From positions 1 to 16,282 of the forward strand of contig DAOVHN010000007.1 in assembly GCA_030671915.1 (NCBI GenBank): a DNA stretch of 16,282 bases. The letters run 5' to 3'. The position numbers and the translations under genes were made by a program. Numbering within the stretch: the stretch's first letter is position 1; the number at the start of each line of letters is the position of its first letter. The notes under the pieces are model-generated. The model did no database searches and had not been told where the DNA came from. It saw nothing but the letters and a program-made list of their open reading frames with translations. This document shows, piece by piece, positions 1 to 6,529 of this stretch. This DNA is from Pseudomonadota bacterium. Its GTDB lineage: Bacteria > Pseudomonadota > Alphaproteobacteria > UBA8366 > JADFVY01.

Positions 1-939
1 CCGGACGGCAAGTTCGTCTGGAGCTATATGGAGGCGCTGGTCCCCGACGTCATGCCGAAATCGCTGCTGGTCATCGGGTCGGGCGCCATCGGCATCGAAT
101 TCGCCAGCTTCTTCCGCACCTTCGGGGCGGATGTGACCGTGGTCGAGATGCTGCCCCAGGTGCTACCCGTCGAGGACGCGGAAATCGCGGCGCTGGCCCG
201 CAAGCAGTTCGAAAAGGACGGCATGAAGATCGTCATCGGGGCCAAGGTTACCGAACTGAAAGAAGGCAAGGACACCGTAACCGCCGTGAGGTAGGGCGAG
301 AAGTGCGCGAAGAGCGAGCTTACCGTCGAGCGCGTGATTTCGGCGGTCGGCGTCGTCGGCAATATCGAAAATCTTGGCCTGGAAGGCACCAAAGTGAAGA
401 CCGACCGCGGCTGCATCGTCACCGATGGCTTTGGGCGCACCGGCGAGCCGGGCGTCTATGCCATCGGCGATGTCGCCGGCCCGCCCATGCTGGCGCACAA
501 GGCCAGCCACGAGGGTGTTATCTGCATCGAGAAGATCGCCGGGCTGCCGGATGTCCATCCCATGGATGAGAACAGGATACCGGGCTGCACCTACTGCCAC
601 CCGCAGGTCGCCAGCGTCGGCATGACCGAGGCCGCGGCCAAGGCGGCCGGCCGCAAGGTGCGTGTCGGGCGCTTCCCCTTCATGGGCAACGGCAAGGCCA
701 TCGCGCTGGGCGAACCCGAGGGTATGATCAAGACGGTGTTCGACGAGAAGACCGGCGAGCTGCTGGGCGCGCATATGGTCGGCGCCGAGGTCACCGAGCT
801 GATCCAGGGCTATGTGGTGGCCATGGGGCTGGAAACCACCGAGATCGAATTAATGCACACCGTCTTCCCGCACCCCACGCTCAGCGAGATGATGCACGAG
901 TCGGTGCTTGACGCGTATGGCCGCGTGATCCACATCTGA
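1..939 (+). pseudogene. lpdA: Dihydrolipoamide dehydrogenase (E3), 5'-truncated by window edge and interrupted by an in-frame TAG
   Basis: Flavoprotein E3 subunit of 2-oxoacid dehydrogenase complexes, which reoxidises dihydrolipoyl groups and reduces NAD+. Reading frame 1 is open from base 1 apart from one TAG at 292-294 (codon 98 of the fragment) and ends with TGA at 937-939. Visible parts: the NAD-binding GSGAIG (fragment residues 26-31), the FAD-contacting block GRTGEPG..YAIGD (145-157), and the C-terminal interface domain with the active-site His-Glu pair in HPTLSE (His291, Glu296). The first part of the FAD domain, with the redox disulfide, lies outside the window. Both sides of the stop keep the family sequence in one frame, so this is one gene. 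If the stop is real, E3 is cut within the NAD domain and should be non-functional; an assembly or base-calling error is at least as likely. A GTG-started remnant at 334-939 would lack the NAD-binding motif. lipA follows after 28 bp, a usual neighbour. The family call is firm; true pseudogene status is uncertain. Confidence 0.85.
286..297 (+). other. In-frame stop codon and possible paired indel in lpdA
   Basis: The frame reads GTG AGG TAG GGC, giving Val-Arg-stop-Gly, in a beta-strand where relatives usually read roughly Val-Glu-Val-Gly. Adding one G after 288 and removing one from the GGG run at 294-296 gives GTG GAG GTA GGC (Val-Glu-Val-Gly), a better family fit than any single substitution. 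Two compensating homopolymer length errors within about 8 bp would therefore explain the stop. A real nonsense mutation cannot be excluded. Confidence 0.6.
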
Positions 940-967
940 GGCTCAGGTTAAACGGAAAGCAGATCGC

Positions 968-1915
968 ATGACCGCCGATACGGCCCCCAAACTGCGCCAT
1001 CCCGAAAAGCGGAACCGGCCGGACAGCCCGATCCAGCGCAAGCCGGACTGGATTCGGGTGAAGGCGCCGGTGTCGCGGGAATACCAGGCGACCGCCAGGA
1101 TCATGCGCGACAACAAGCTGAATACGGTTTGCGAGGAGGCGGCCTGCCCGAATATCGGCGAATGCTGGGCCAGGCGGCACGCCACCATGATGATCATGGG
1201 CGAGGTCTGCACCCGGGCCTGCGCTTTCTGCAACGTGGCGACCGGCAAGCCGGCGCCGCTGGACCCGATGGAGCCCGTGAATGTGGCCCTGGCGGTGGCG
1301 CAGCTTGGGCTGGAGCATGTGGTGGTGACGTCGGTAGACCGCGACGACCTGGAAGACGGCGGGGCGGTGCATTTCGCCAATGTCGTGGGTGCGATTCGCA
1401 AGGAATCCCGTGGGACTACCATCGAAATCCTCACGCCAGACTTTAAGGACAGGGAAGGAGCCATCGAGACGGTCGCGGCCTCGCGGCCGGATGTTTTCAA
1501 CCATAATCTGGAAACTGTGCCGCGGCTCTATCCCGGCATCCGCCCGGGCGCGCGCTACTTCACCAGCCTGGAGCTGCTGCACCGGGTGAAACGCATCGAT
1601 CCCTCCCTGTTCACCAAGTCGGGCCTGATGGTCGGCCTGGGCGAGACGCGCGAGGAGGTCGGCCAGGTGATGGACGATTTGCGCGCTGCGGACGTAGATT
1701 TCCTGACCATCGGGCAATATCTGCAGCCGACGCGCAAACATGTGGCGGTCAACCGGTTCGTGACGCCTAAGGAATTCGAGGGCTACGCCAATATGGCCCG
1801 CGGCAAGGGCTTCCTGCTGGTGGCGAGCACGCCGCTAACGCGGTCGTCCTACCATGCGGGCGAGGATTTCGCGCGGCTGCGGGCGGCGCGCGAAGCCGCT
1901 CGAGCCGCCGGCTGA
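968..1915 (+). CDS. lipA: Lipoyl synthase (radical SAM)
   Basis: Inserts two sulfur atoms into protein-bound octanoyl groups to make lipoyl cofactor on E2 and H proteins, in the cytosol. At 315 aa it is normal family length. The auxiliary 4Fe-4S cluster cysteines are Cys55, Cys60 and Cys66 (C-x4-C-x5-C). The radical-SAM cluster cysteines are Cys81, Cys85 and Cys88 (C-x3-C-x2-C, in CTRACAFC). The C-terminal RSSY motif (292-295), whose serine ligates the auxiliary cluster, is present. All expected catalytic features are intact. The ATG start is preceded by a GGAAAG-like ribosome site at about 954-959. It lies 28 bp after lpdA and 12 bp before the RatA-like gene, so the three are probably co-transcribed; lpdA-lipA linkage makes sense because E3 acts on the lipoyl group LipA completes. 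Confidence 0.97.
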   Translation: MTADTAPKLRHPEKRNRPDSPIQRKPDWIRVKAPVSREYQATARIMRDNKLNTVCEEAACPNIGECWARRHATMMIMGEVCTRACAFCNVATGKPAPLDPMEPVNVALAVAQLGLEHVVVTSVDRDDLEDGGAVHFANVVGAIRKESRGTTIEILTPDFKDREGAIETVAASRPDVFNHNLETVPRLYPGIRPGARYFTSLELLHRVKRIDPSLFTKSGLMVGLGETREEVGQVMDDLRAADVDFLTIGQYLQPTRKHVAVNRFVTPKEFEGYANMARGKGFLLVASTPLTRSSYHAGEDFARLRAAREAARAAG

Positions 1916-1927
1916 GACAGGTTTTCC

Positions 1928-2368
1928 ATGGCGACCCATGCCGAAAAACGGGTGCTGCATCATAGCCCCGAACAGCTCTTCGACCTCGTCGCCGATGTCG
2001 AGCGATACCCGCTATTCCTGCCCTGGTGCATCGGGGCGCGAATACGCAGCCGGCGCGAAAACGTCGTGGTCGCCGACCTGATCATTGGATTCAAGGGGAT
2101 CAGGGAAAAATTCACCAGCGAGGTTACGCTGGACCGGCCGGGCATGCGGGTCGACGTGGCCTACCGGGACGGACCCTTCAAGTACCTGAACAATCACTGG
2201 ATCTTCAATGCGCGGCCCGATGGCGGCTGCGAGATCGACTTCTTTGTCGATTTCGAGTTCCGCTCGCGCCTGCTGCAGAAGGTCATCGGCTTGCTGTTCA
2301 ACGAGGCGGTACGGCGTATGGTGTCTGCTTTCGAGGCGCGGGCCGACCAACTGTACGGTCGGAATTAA
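1928..2368 (+). CDS. ratA: RatA/COQ10-type START-domain protein
   Basis: A 146-aa single-domain protein of the polyketide-cyclase/START superfamily, matching the COQ10 / RatA branch. In mitochondria and proteobacteria COQ10-type proteins bind ubiquinone and support respiration. E. coli RatA was named as a toxin acting on ribosome assembly, and automatic annotation spreads that name. Visible family blocks are the YPLFLPWC stretch (27-34), GPFKYLNNHWIF (82-93) and VDFEFRSRLLQ (107-117), followed by the long C-terminal helix that caps the hydrophobic pocket. There is no signal peptide or membrane segment. It follows lipA by 12 bp with only a weak ribosome site (GAGACAGG), suggesting coupling to lipA. 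No antitoxin-like partner is adjacent, and the nearest downstream gene is 265 bp away, so a quinone-binding role is the better inference. Confidence 0.9.
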   Translation: MATHAEKRVLHHSPEQLFDLVADVERYPLFLPWCIGARIRSRRENVVVADLIIGFKGIREKFTSEVTLDRPGMRVDVAYRDGPFKYLNNHWIFNARPDGGCEIDFFVDFEFRSRLLQKVIGLLFNEAVRRMVSAFEARADQLYGRN

Positions 2369-2633
2369 CCTTATCGCCAATTGCTTCCCAATTGTCGGTT
2401 CGCTGCTGAAACGAATTTAACTCAAAATTTAGTAGAATTCCCGAGATGCCATGTCGCGGGCGACCTGACGTCGTCCGAGTCGGACCTTTCCCGGCCCCGG
2501 CCATAACCAAGATCCTGACGCCTAAAGTAATGAAATTCACGCAAAAACCGGGATGAAACCTGTTTAATTAGGCATAATGCGTATTTCAGGCTAGTCTGTG
2601 TACCAGACAAAGCTGATACGGGTTCACAGACCC
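2369..2633. other. Non-coding gap between ratA and the HTH gene
   Basis: 265 bp with no supported gene. The first 80 bp and the last 90 bp are AT-rich, and the centre (about 2450-2515) is GC-rich. CAATTG occurs twice about 14 bp apart (2375-2400). A TTAA-N7-TTTA arrangement at 2417-2431 is one base off the CtrA consensus TTAA-N7-TTAA. A small dyad, GTCCGA-G-TCGGAC, lies near 2474-2488 but has almost no loop and no T-tract, so I do not call it a terminator. GCATAATG near 2572-2579 could be a -10 element for the HTH gene, but no good -35 is seen. Confidence 0.5.
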
Positions 2634-3350
2634 ATGCCGATCACGCCAAGACAGATTCGCGCCGCCAGGGCGATGCTCGAGGCCAAGCAGAAGGACCTCG
2701 CCACCGCCGCCGGCATTTCGCTGGCCACGCTGAACAATATCGAGCGCGGGGTGGCGGACCCGCGCAGTAGCACGCTGGCGGCGATCGAACGGGCGTTGAA
2801 GGATGCCGGCATAGAGGTTGAAGAGGACGGCCTGACCGAAGAGGTTCGGCTGCACCGCATTGCCAGGCCCAACGCCTACGACACGCTATTTGCCAGCCAG
2901 CGGGTGCTGGAGATCATCAGTCCAGGCTCGCTGTACCATGTGGAGCGTATCCTGTTTTTCGCCCGGCACAGCGTCACGGCTGGCGCCATGGCGCCACGCA
3001 TTTGCCTGTTGATCGAGGGGCGAAACCGCACCATCCTGTTCGATCTTGTCGATTTCACCGTGGAGAACGACAGCCGCTCGGCGGAGGTCGCCGGTATCCT
3101 GCTAGGCTGCTATGCCTTCCATGGCGGCAAGCTGTACTATCTTGACCAGGTCCTGGAGGACACGACGACGGCGGAATTGCTGGAAGCCGTCTCGAGGCTG
3201 CGCCAACTAGACTGGCGGCCCATGGATCATCCCGGCCCCTTCTTCAACAGGTTCGACGATTGGGAGGATCATCTGTTGGGCTTCGCCCGCCGCCCCGGCC
3301 ATCCGATGCGTGATCTGGTGTCGCTGCTGGTCAGCCGCCAGCAAGGTTGA
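2634..3350 (+). CDS. XRE-family HTH protein with unrecognised C-terminal domain
   Basis: Probable DNA-binding regulator of 238 aa from the ATG at 2634; an in-frame GTG at 2598 would add 12 residues. I chose the ATG because the XRE fold begins right after it. Residues about 7-60 form a Cro/CI-type helix-turn-helix: helices around KDLATAAG and SLATLNNIERG, then TLAAIERALKDAGIEVE. The remaining 170 aa match no family I can name. This part is mixed alpha/beta and hydrophobic in places (ISPGSLYHVERILFFAR, ICLLIEGRNRTILFDLVDF), without membrane helices or catalytic motifs, and could be a ligand-sensing or dimerisation domain. It is preceded by a long non-coding gap, so is likely transcribed alone. 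Its last 20 bp overlap the 3' end of the convergent pncC gene. The HTH call is firm; the target and ligand are unknown. Confidence 0.85.
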   Translation: MPITPRQIRAARAMLEAKQKDLATAAGISLATLNNIERGVADPRSSTLAAIERALKDAGIEVEEDGLTEEVRLHRIARPNAYDTLFASQRVLEIISPGSLYHVERILFFARHSVTAGAMAPRICLLIEGRNRTILFDLVDFTVENDSRSAEVAGILLGCYAFHGGKLYYLDQVLEDTTTAELLEAVSRLRQLDWRPMDHPGPFFNRFDDWEDHLLGFARRPGHPMRDLVSLLVSRQQG

Positions 3351-3819
3351 GCAGCAATTCCAGCGCCCGCCGAACAGTCGCCTGGCGAATGCCCGCGCGG
3401 TCTCCGGGGAATACATGGCGCTCCACGACTGTTGGATCGCCCTTTTTTGCCGTGCCGATGAATACCAGCCCCACGGGCTTGTCCGCGCTGCCGCCGCCGG
3501 GCCCGGCGATCCCGGTAACGGCCAGCGCGATATCGGCGCGCGATTGGGCGAGGGCACCTTCGGCCATGGCACGGGCGACCAGGTCGCTGACCGCGCCGGG
3601 ATCGGTAATCAGGCTTGCGGAAACCCCAAGCAGTTCGATCTTGGCCTCGTTGGAATAAGTCACAAAGCCGCGTTCGAAGACATCCGCGGAACCGGGGATT
3701 TCGGTCAGGCTGGCGGCAATTAGTCCGCCGGTGCAGGATTCGGCCGTCGCGATCTTCAGGCCCGCAGCTTTGGCGCAGTCGAGAACCGCCCCGGCCAGCG
3801 CGGTCAGAGCGTCGTCCAT
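3331..3819 (-). CDS. pncC: CinA C-terminal-domain protein, nicotinamide-nucleotide amidohydrolase
   Basis: Stand-alone CinA C-terminal domain, 162 aa, which in the PncC family deamidates nicotinamide mononucleotide to nicotinate mononucleotide to recycle pyridine nucleotides in the cytosol. The nucleophile motif TAESCTGG lies at 25-32 (Ser28). The glycine loop TGIAGPGGG (102-110) and the block KPVGLVFIGTAKKG follow as in the family. The N-terminal molybdopterin-binding-like domain of full CinA is absent, as usual for alphaproteobacterial copies. The start ATG (3817-3819) lies inside the end of pgpA, overlapping it by 16 bp, so it is translationally coupled and last in the ispDF-pgpA-pncC operon. 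Its 3' end overlaps the convergent HTH gene, leaving no space for a dedicated terminator. Confidence 0.93.
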   Translation of the reverse strand: MDDALTALAGAVLDCAKAAGLKIATAESCTGGLIAASLTEIPGSADVFERGFVTYSNEAKIELLGVSASLITDPGAVSDLVARAMAEGALAQSRADIALAVTGIAGPGGGSADKPVGLVFIGTAKKGDPTVVERHVFPGDRAGIRQATVRRALELLLNLAGG

Positions 3820-4313
3820 CCGAAGAACCAGATAAAGGCATAGAGGCCGAGACCCGCGTAAATGGCGGCGAAAATGTCGTCCAGCATGACGCCAAGCCCA
3901 CCGCCGAGCTCGCGGTCGGCCCAGTTCGCCGGCCAGGGTTTCAGGATATCGGTGGCCCGGAACAGGAAGAATCCGACGATGAACAGGACCGGGTCCATTC
4001 CCGCGAACAATCCCGCGGGGACGAGCGTCAGCCACTGGCCGGCGACTTCGTCGATCACGATCGGCCCAGCGTCCTTTATACCGGAATGCTTGCTGTACAT
4101 GCCGGCGGCCCAGATACCCACGGCAAAAGCAACCGCCGCGCAGGCCAGCAACACCCAGGGGCCACCGAACCACATGATGGCCCAGGCGAAGGGCAGGGCG
4201 GCCGCCGACCCCCAGGTGCCGGGGATCTTCGGCAAGAGGCCCGAGCCGAACCATGTGGCGATCAGGAAGGCGGGATGCCAGAAGGGCAGGGTAGCGGGAA
4301 TTCTAGGGTTCAT
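3804..4313 (-). CDS. pgpA: Phosphatidylglycerophosphatase A
   Basis: Inner-membrane phosphatase that converts phosphatidylglycerophosphate to phosphatidylglycerol. At 169 aa it is normal length. Family blocks are all present: GSGLLPKIPGTWGS (23-36), VIDEVAGQW (86-94) with the acidic metal-binding residues, LFRATDILKPWP (117-128) and GGLGVMLDDIFAAIYAG (138-154). Hydrophobic segments around 37-48, 52-72, 93-118 and 147-166 fit the known multi-pass topology. The ATG start (4311-4313) overlaps the ispDF stop codon as ATGA, and its own stop lies 16 bp inside pncC, so the three minus-strand genes form a tightly coupled operon. Confidence 0.95.
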   Translation of the reverse strand: MNPRIPATLPFWHPAFLIATWFGSGLLPKIPGTWGSAAALPFAWAIMWFGGPWVLLACAAVAFAVGIWAAGMYSKHSGIKDAGPIVIDEVAGQWLTLVPAGLFAGMDPVLFIVGFFLFRATDILKPWPANWADRELGGGLGVMLDDIFAAIYAGLGLYAFIWFFGWTTL

Positions 4314-5455
4314 AGCCTGACCGTTGCCGTGGCCTGGGCGGCGATACCTTCGCCCCGGCCGGTGAATCCGAGACCTTCGGTGGTCGTTGCCTTGACGCTG
4401 ACGCGATCGATGCCGACGCCGGCGATCTCCGCCACCCGGGTCCGCATGGCCTCGCGGTGGGGGCCGATCTTCGGCCCCTCGCAGATCAGCGTGACGTCGA
4501 GATGCCGGATCTCCCCTCCGCGCCGCCCGACAAGCTCGGCCGCATGGCGCAGGAACAGGGCCGAATCGGCGGCACGCCATTGAGGGTCGCCGGGCGGGAA
4601 ATGGCTACCGATATCGCCTTCGCAGATGGCCCCCAGCAAGGCATCGGTGATGGCGTGCAGTGCGACATCCGAATCCGAGTGCCCAGCCAGCGATTTATCG
4701 TATTTTATTTTTATACCGCAAAGTATTACGACATTTCCTTCATCGAATCGGTGAACGTCAAAACCGCTCCCGACCCGGATATCGCCGGCCCCCAGCATGC
4801 GTTCCGCCCTCGCAAAATCATCTTCCGTCGTGAGTTTGAAGTTATCCTCGTGGCCCTGCGCCAGCGCAACCGCCAAGCCGGCGGCCTCCGCCACGGCCGC
4901 GTCGTCGGTCAGCGATTGCGCGGCCAGCTTGCGGTGCGCCTCCAGGATTTCCGCATAGCGAAATCCCTGGGGTGTCTGGGCTCGCCACAAGCCTTCCCGT
5001 TGCACCGTTCCGGCAATGAGCATATTGGACGCAGCCTTCTTCAGTGTATCGGTTACGGCAATCGCGGCAATAGCCGCGGGGCCATCAGCCAGCGCGTCCA
5101 GTACCCGGTCGATTGTCGCCTTGTCTACAAAGGGGCGGGCGGCGTCATGTATCAGGACTCGTTCGGGCGCCAGACTGACGAGCGATTCCAGCCCATTGCG
5201 GCAAGAGTCCTGGCGCGTTGCCCCGCCATGCACTGGCGGCAGCAATTCCAGGCCGGCCGTCGTTTCGGCATAGAGGCCTGTATCGTCGGGATGGATCACC
5301 GCACACACCGCATCGACTCGTGGATGGTTCAGGAACGCCGCGCAACTGCGGCGAATCAGGCTCTGCCCCGCCAGCGGCCGGTATTGTTTGGGAAGTCCGC
5401 CCCCGGCGCGGTGCCCGCGGCCCGCGGCGACGATCAGTGCGACCGTATCGGTCAT
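4310..5455 (-). CDS. ispDF: Bifunctional IspD-IspF, MEP-pathway enzyme
   Basis: Fused 2-C-methyl-D-erythritol 4-phosphate cytidylyltransferase and 2,4-cyclodiphosphate synthase, two non-consecutive steps of the MEP isoprenoid pathway, in the cytosol. The start at 5453-5455 is chosen because the IspD fold begins at once (TDTVALIVAAGRG) and a GAGAGCGG ribosome site lies upstream; a longer frame to 5566 adds 37 residues unlike the family. Length is 381 aa. The IspD part (about 1-222) has the CTP loop AAGRG..LPKQY and the HDAARP motif (103-108). The IspF part (226-381) has the zinc ligands Asp233, His235 and His259 (DVH and GHSDSD), then HFPPGD and KATTTEGLGFTGRGEG. Fusion is common in alpha- and epsilonproteobacteria. 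Oddity: residues about 246-256 (GIKIKYDKSL) are encoded by an AT-rich patch unlike the surrounding gene. It is first in the operon with pgpA and pncC. Confidence 0.96.
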   Translation of the reverse strand: MTDTVALIVAAGRGHRAGGGLPKQYRPLAGQSLIRRSCAAFLNHPRVDAVCAVIHPDDTGLYAETTAGLELLPPVHGGATRQDSCRNGLESLVSLAPERVLIHDAARPFVDKATIDRVLDALADGPAAIAAIAVTDTLKKAASNMLIAGTVQREGLWRAQTPQGFRYAEILEAHRKLAAQSLTDDAAVAEAAGLAVALAQGHEDNFKLTTEDDFARAERMLGAGDIRVGSGFDVHRFDEGNVVILCGIKIKYDKSLAGHSDSDVALHAITDALLGAICEGDIGSHFPPGDPQWRAADSALFLRHAAELVGRRGGEIRHLDVTLICEGPKIGPHREAMRTRVAEIAGVGIDRVSVKATTTEGLGFTGRGEGIAAQATATVRL

Positions 5456-5589
5456 ATTACCGCTCTCACGTGAAGAATCCGCAGCATTCTGAACAGTTGT
5501 GGCTATCATGCCAAGGGCAATACCAAGGCTCGTTGATAATGACCCATTTGATGGCGCGTGGGGCAATCAGTGTTTATAGTGCGCCCGCC
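5456..5589. promoter_or_regulatory. Divergent intergenic region, ispDF / ypjD
   Basis: 134 bp between the divergent ispDF and ypjD starts must hold the promoters of both, since neither gene has another visible upstream partner. A CCAAGG hexamer repeats at 5511-5516 and 5523-5528. Possible -10-like sequences facing ypjD are GATAAT (5535-5540) and TATAGT (5575-5580), but neither has a well-spaced -35. This is inference from gene layout; no promoter is firmly identified. Confidence 0.4.
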
Positions 5590-6390
5590 ATGATGACGGG
5601 TTTAATTCACAATCTTGCGGCCCTGCTGTCGCTTCTGCCGGTAACCATCGCCGTATGGCGGGGCAGGGCGGCAAGGGATAGGCTGTTCTGGATGCTGACG
5701 GCGGTGGCCTTGGTGGGGCCGCTGAGCATTGTCGCTGTGCGCTACGGGACGACGTGGAACAGTGGCCTGTCCGAGGCGCTATGGGTCACGATTTTCGTCA
5801 GCATTCTTCTGTTTTCCATGCTTTCGGCCCTGGCCGCCGAGGCTTGGCGGCTTGCCGGATTGCTGTTTCCTTATCTGATACTGCTGGCGCTGATCGCGAC
5901 GATCGGGCACCACGCGCCGGACGCGGACGCGCTGGCGGGTGCGCCGGGCGTATGGATCCTGATCCATATTCTGGTATCGGTGCTCACCTACGGGCTGCTG
6001 ACGCTCGCCGCCATAGCCGGGCTTGCCGTGCTGCTGCGCGAGCGCGGCATGCGGCTGAAGCGCCGCGATGTGCTATCCGATCTCTTGCCATCGATCGCGG
6101 ACTCCGAACGGCTTCAGGTCCGGCTGTTGGTGGCATCAGAGGCGGTACTGGGCATCGACGTGCTGACCGGCATGGGGATTCAGTTCCTGAGTTCCGGCCA
6201 GTTGCTGGTGTTCGATCACAAGACACTGTTTACGCTCGTCGGTTTTCTGCTGATTGGCGTGTTATTGTTCGCCCATTTTCGCTCAGGCCTGCGCGGGCGG
6301 CGCGCGGCCAGGCTGTTTCTGGTCGGTTATCTGCTGGTAACGCTTGGATTTCCTGGTGTTAAGTTCGTGCAGGGCGTCTTACTGGGCTGA
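5590..6390 (+). CDS. ypjD: YpjD/CcsA-family (cytochrome c assembly-like) integral membrane protein
   Basis: Inner-membrane protein of 266 aa with about eight predicted helices (near 4-22, 33-51, 62-82, 88-105, 121-149, 178-200, 211-229, 239-262). The second half matches the YpjD branch of the CcsA/HemX superfamily: LIHILVSVLTYGLLTLAAIAG, then FDHKTLFTLVGFLLIGVLL, then a basic GLRGRRAARLFLVGY and a final GVKFVQGVLL. His126 and His210 sit where CcsA relatives place haem-binding histidines. The long tryptophan-rich WWD loop of CcsA/CcmC is absent, as in YpjD, so a haem-handling role is possible but unproven. The start is one of the paired ATGs at 5590/5593, chosen because the first helix follows directly; an upstream in-frame ATG at 5539 is the alternative. 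It sits between ispDF and ntrB, a position often taken by dusB/nifR3. Confidence 0.85.
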   Translation: MMTGLIHNLAALLSLLPVTIAVWRGRAARDRLFWMLTAVALVGPLSIVAVRYGTTWNSGLSEALWVTIFVSILLFSMLSALAAEAWRLAGLLFPYLILLALIATIGHHAPDADALAGAPGVWILIHILVSVLTYGLLTLAAIAGLAVLLRERGMRLKRRDVLSDLLPSIADSERLQVRLLVASEAVLGIDVLTGMGIQFLSSGQLLVFDHKTLFTLVGFLLIGVLLFAHFRSGLRGRRAARLFLVGYLLVTLGFPGVKFVQGVLLG

Positions 6391-6529
6391 CCGTGCCGGG
6401 AAAAATACTTGCCCTGACGGCCCAAGAGGCGCATATCATGCACAAAATTTGTGCATAATGATGGGCCGCATAAACGATGAGCAGAAAAACTTCCGGAATT
6501 CGGGCTCAGGACGCAGAAGTTGAGGCCCC
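6391..6529 (+). promoter_or_regulatory. Leader/promoter region of the ntrBC operon
   Basis: 139 bp between ypjD and ntrB. It contains an NtrC-type palindrome (6439-6455). A -10-like CATAAT (6454-6459) overlaps the right arm, but a matching -35 is not clear. No sigma-54 -24/-12 pair (GG-N10-GC) with good context was found. A GAGG ribosome site lies at 6522-6525, five bases before the ntrB ATG, and supports that start. Confidence 0.5.
6439..6455. promoter_or_regulatory. Probable NtrC-binding palindrome upstream of ntrB
   Basis: The sequence fits TGCAC-N7-GTGCA exactly, the core of the known NtrC site (TGCACCA-N3-TGGTGCA in enterics). The dyad extends to 9-bp perfect arms, ATGCACAAA (6438-6446) and TTTGTGCAT (6448-6456), around one central base. 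It is 74 bp before the ntrB start and overlaps a CATAAT -10-like hexamer, which suggests repression or autoregulation by NtrC, as at the enteric glnL promoter. Binding itself is inferred. Confidence 0.75.

Noticed and set aside
1928..2368. RatA as part of a toxin-antitoxin system
   Set aside because: No antitoxin-like small gene is adjacent, and the protein sits in a lipoate operon with COQ10-type sequence. The toxin label is most likely a naming carry-over.
2474..2490. GTCCGA-G-TCGGAC dyad as a terminator after ratA
   Set aside because: The dyad has practically no loop and is followed by CTTTCCC without a T-tract, about 105 bp beyond the ratA stop.
2422..2610. Small minus-strand open frame in the ratA-HTH gap
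   Set aside because: 62 residues of low-complexity, unfamiliar composition with no clear ribosome site or family resemblance; treated as chance.
5548..5580. TTGATG...TATAGT as a sigma-70 promoter for ypjD
   Set aside because: The spacer would be 21 bp, too long for a standard promoter.
4..5600. Many long open frames opposite or within lipA, ispDF, ntrY and others (for example 881-1741 minus and 9649-11277 minus)
   Set aside because: They lie inside genes with firm family motifs, show no recognisable motifs of their own, and are expected by chance in GC-rich coding DNA.
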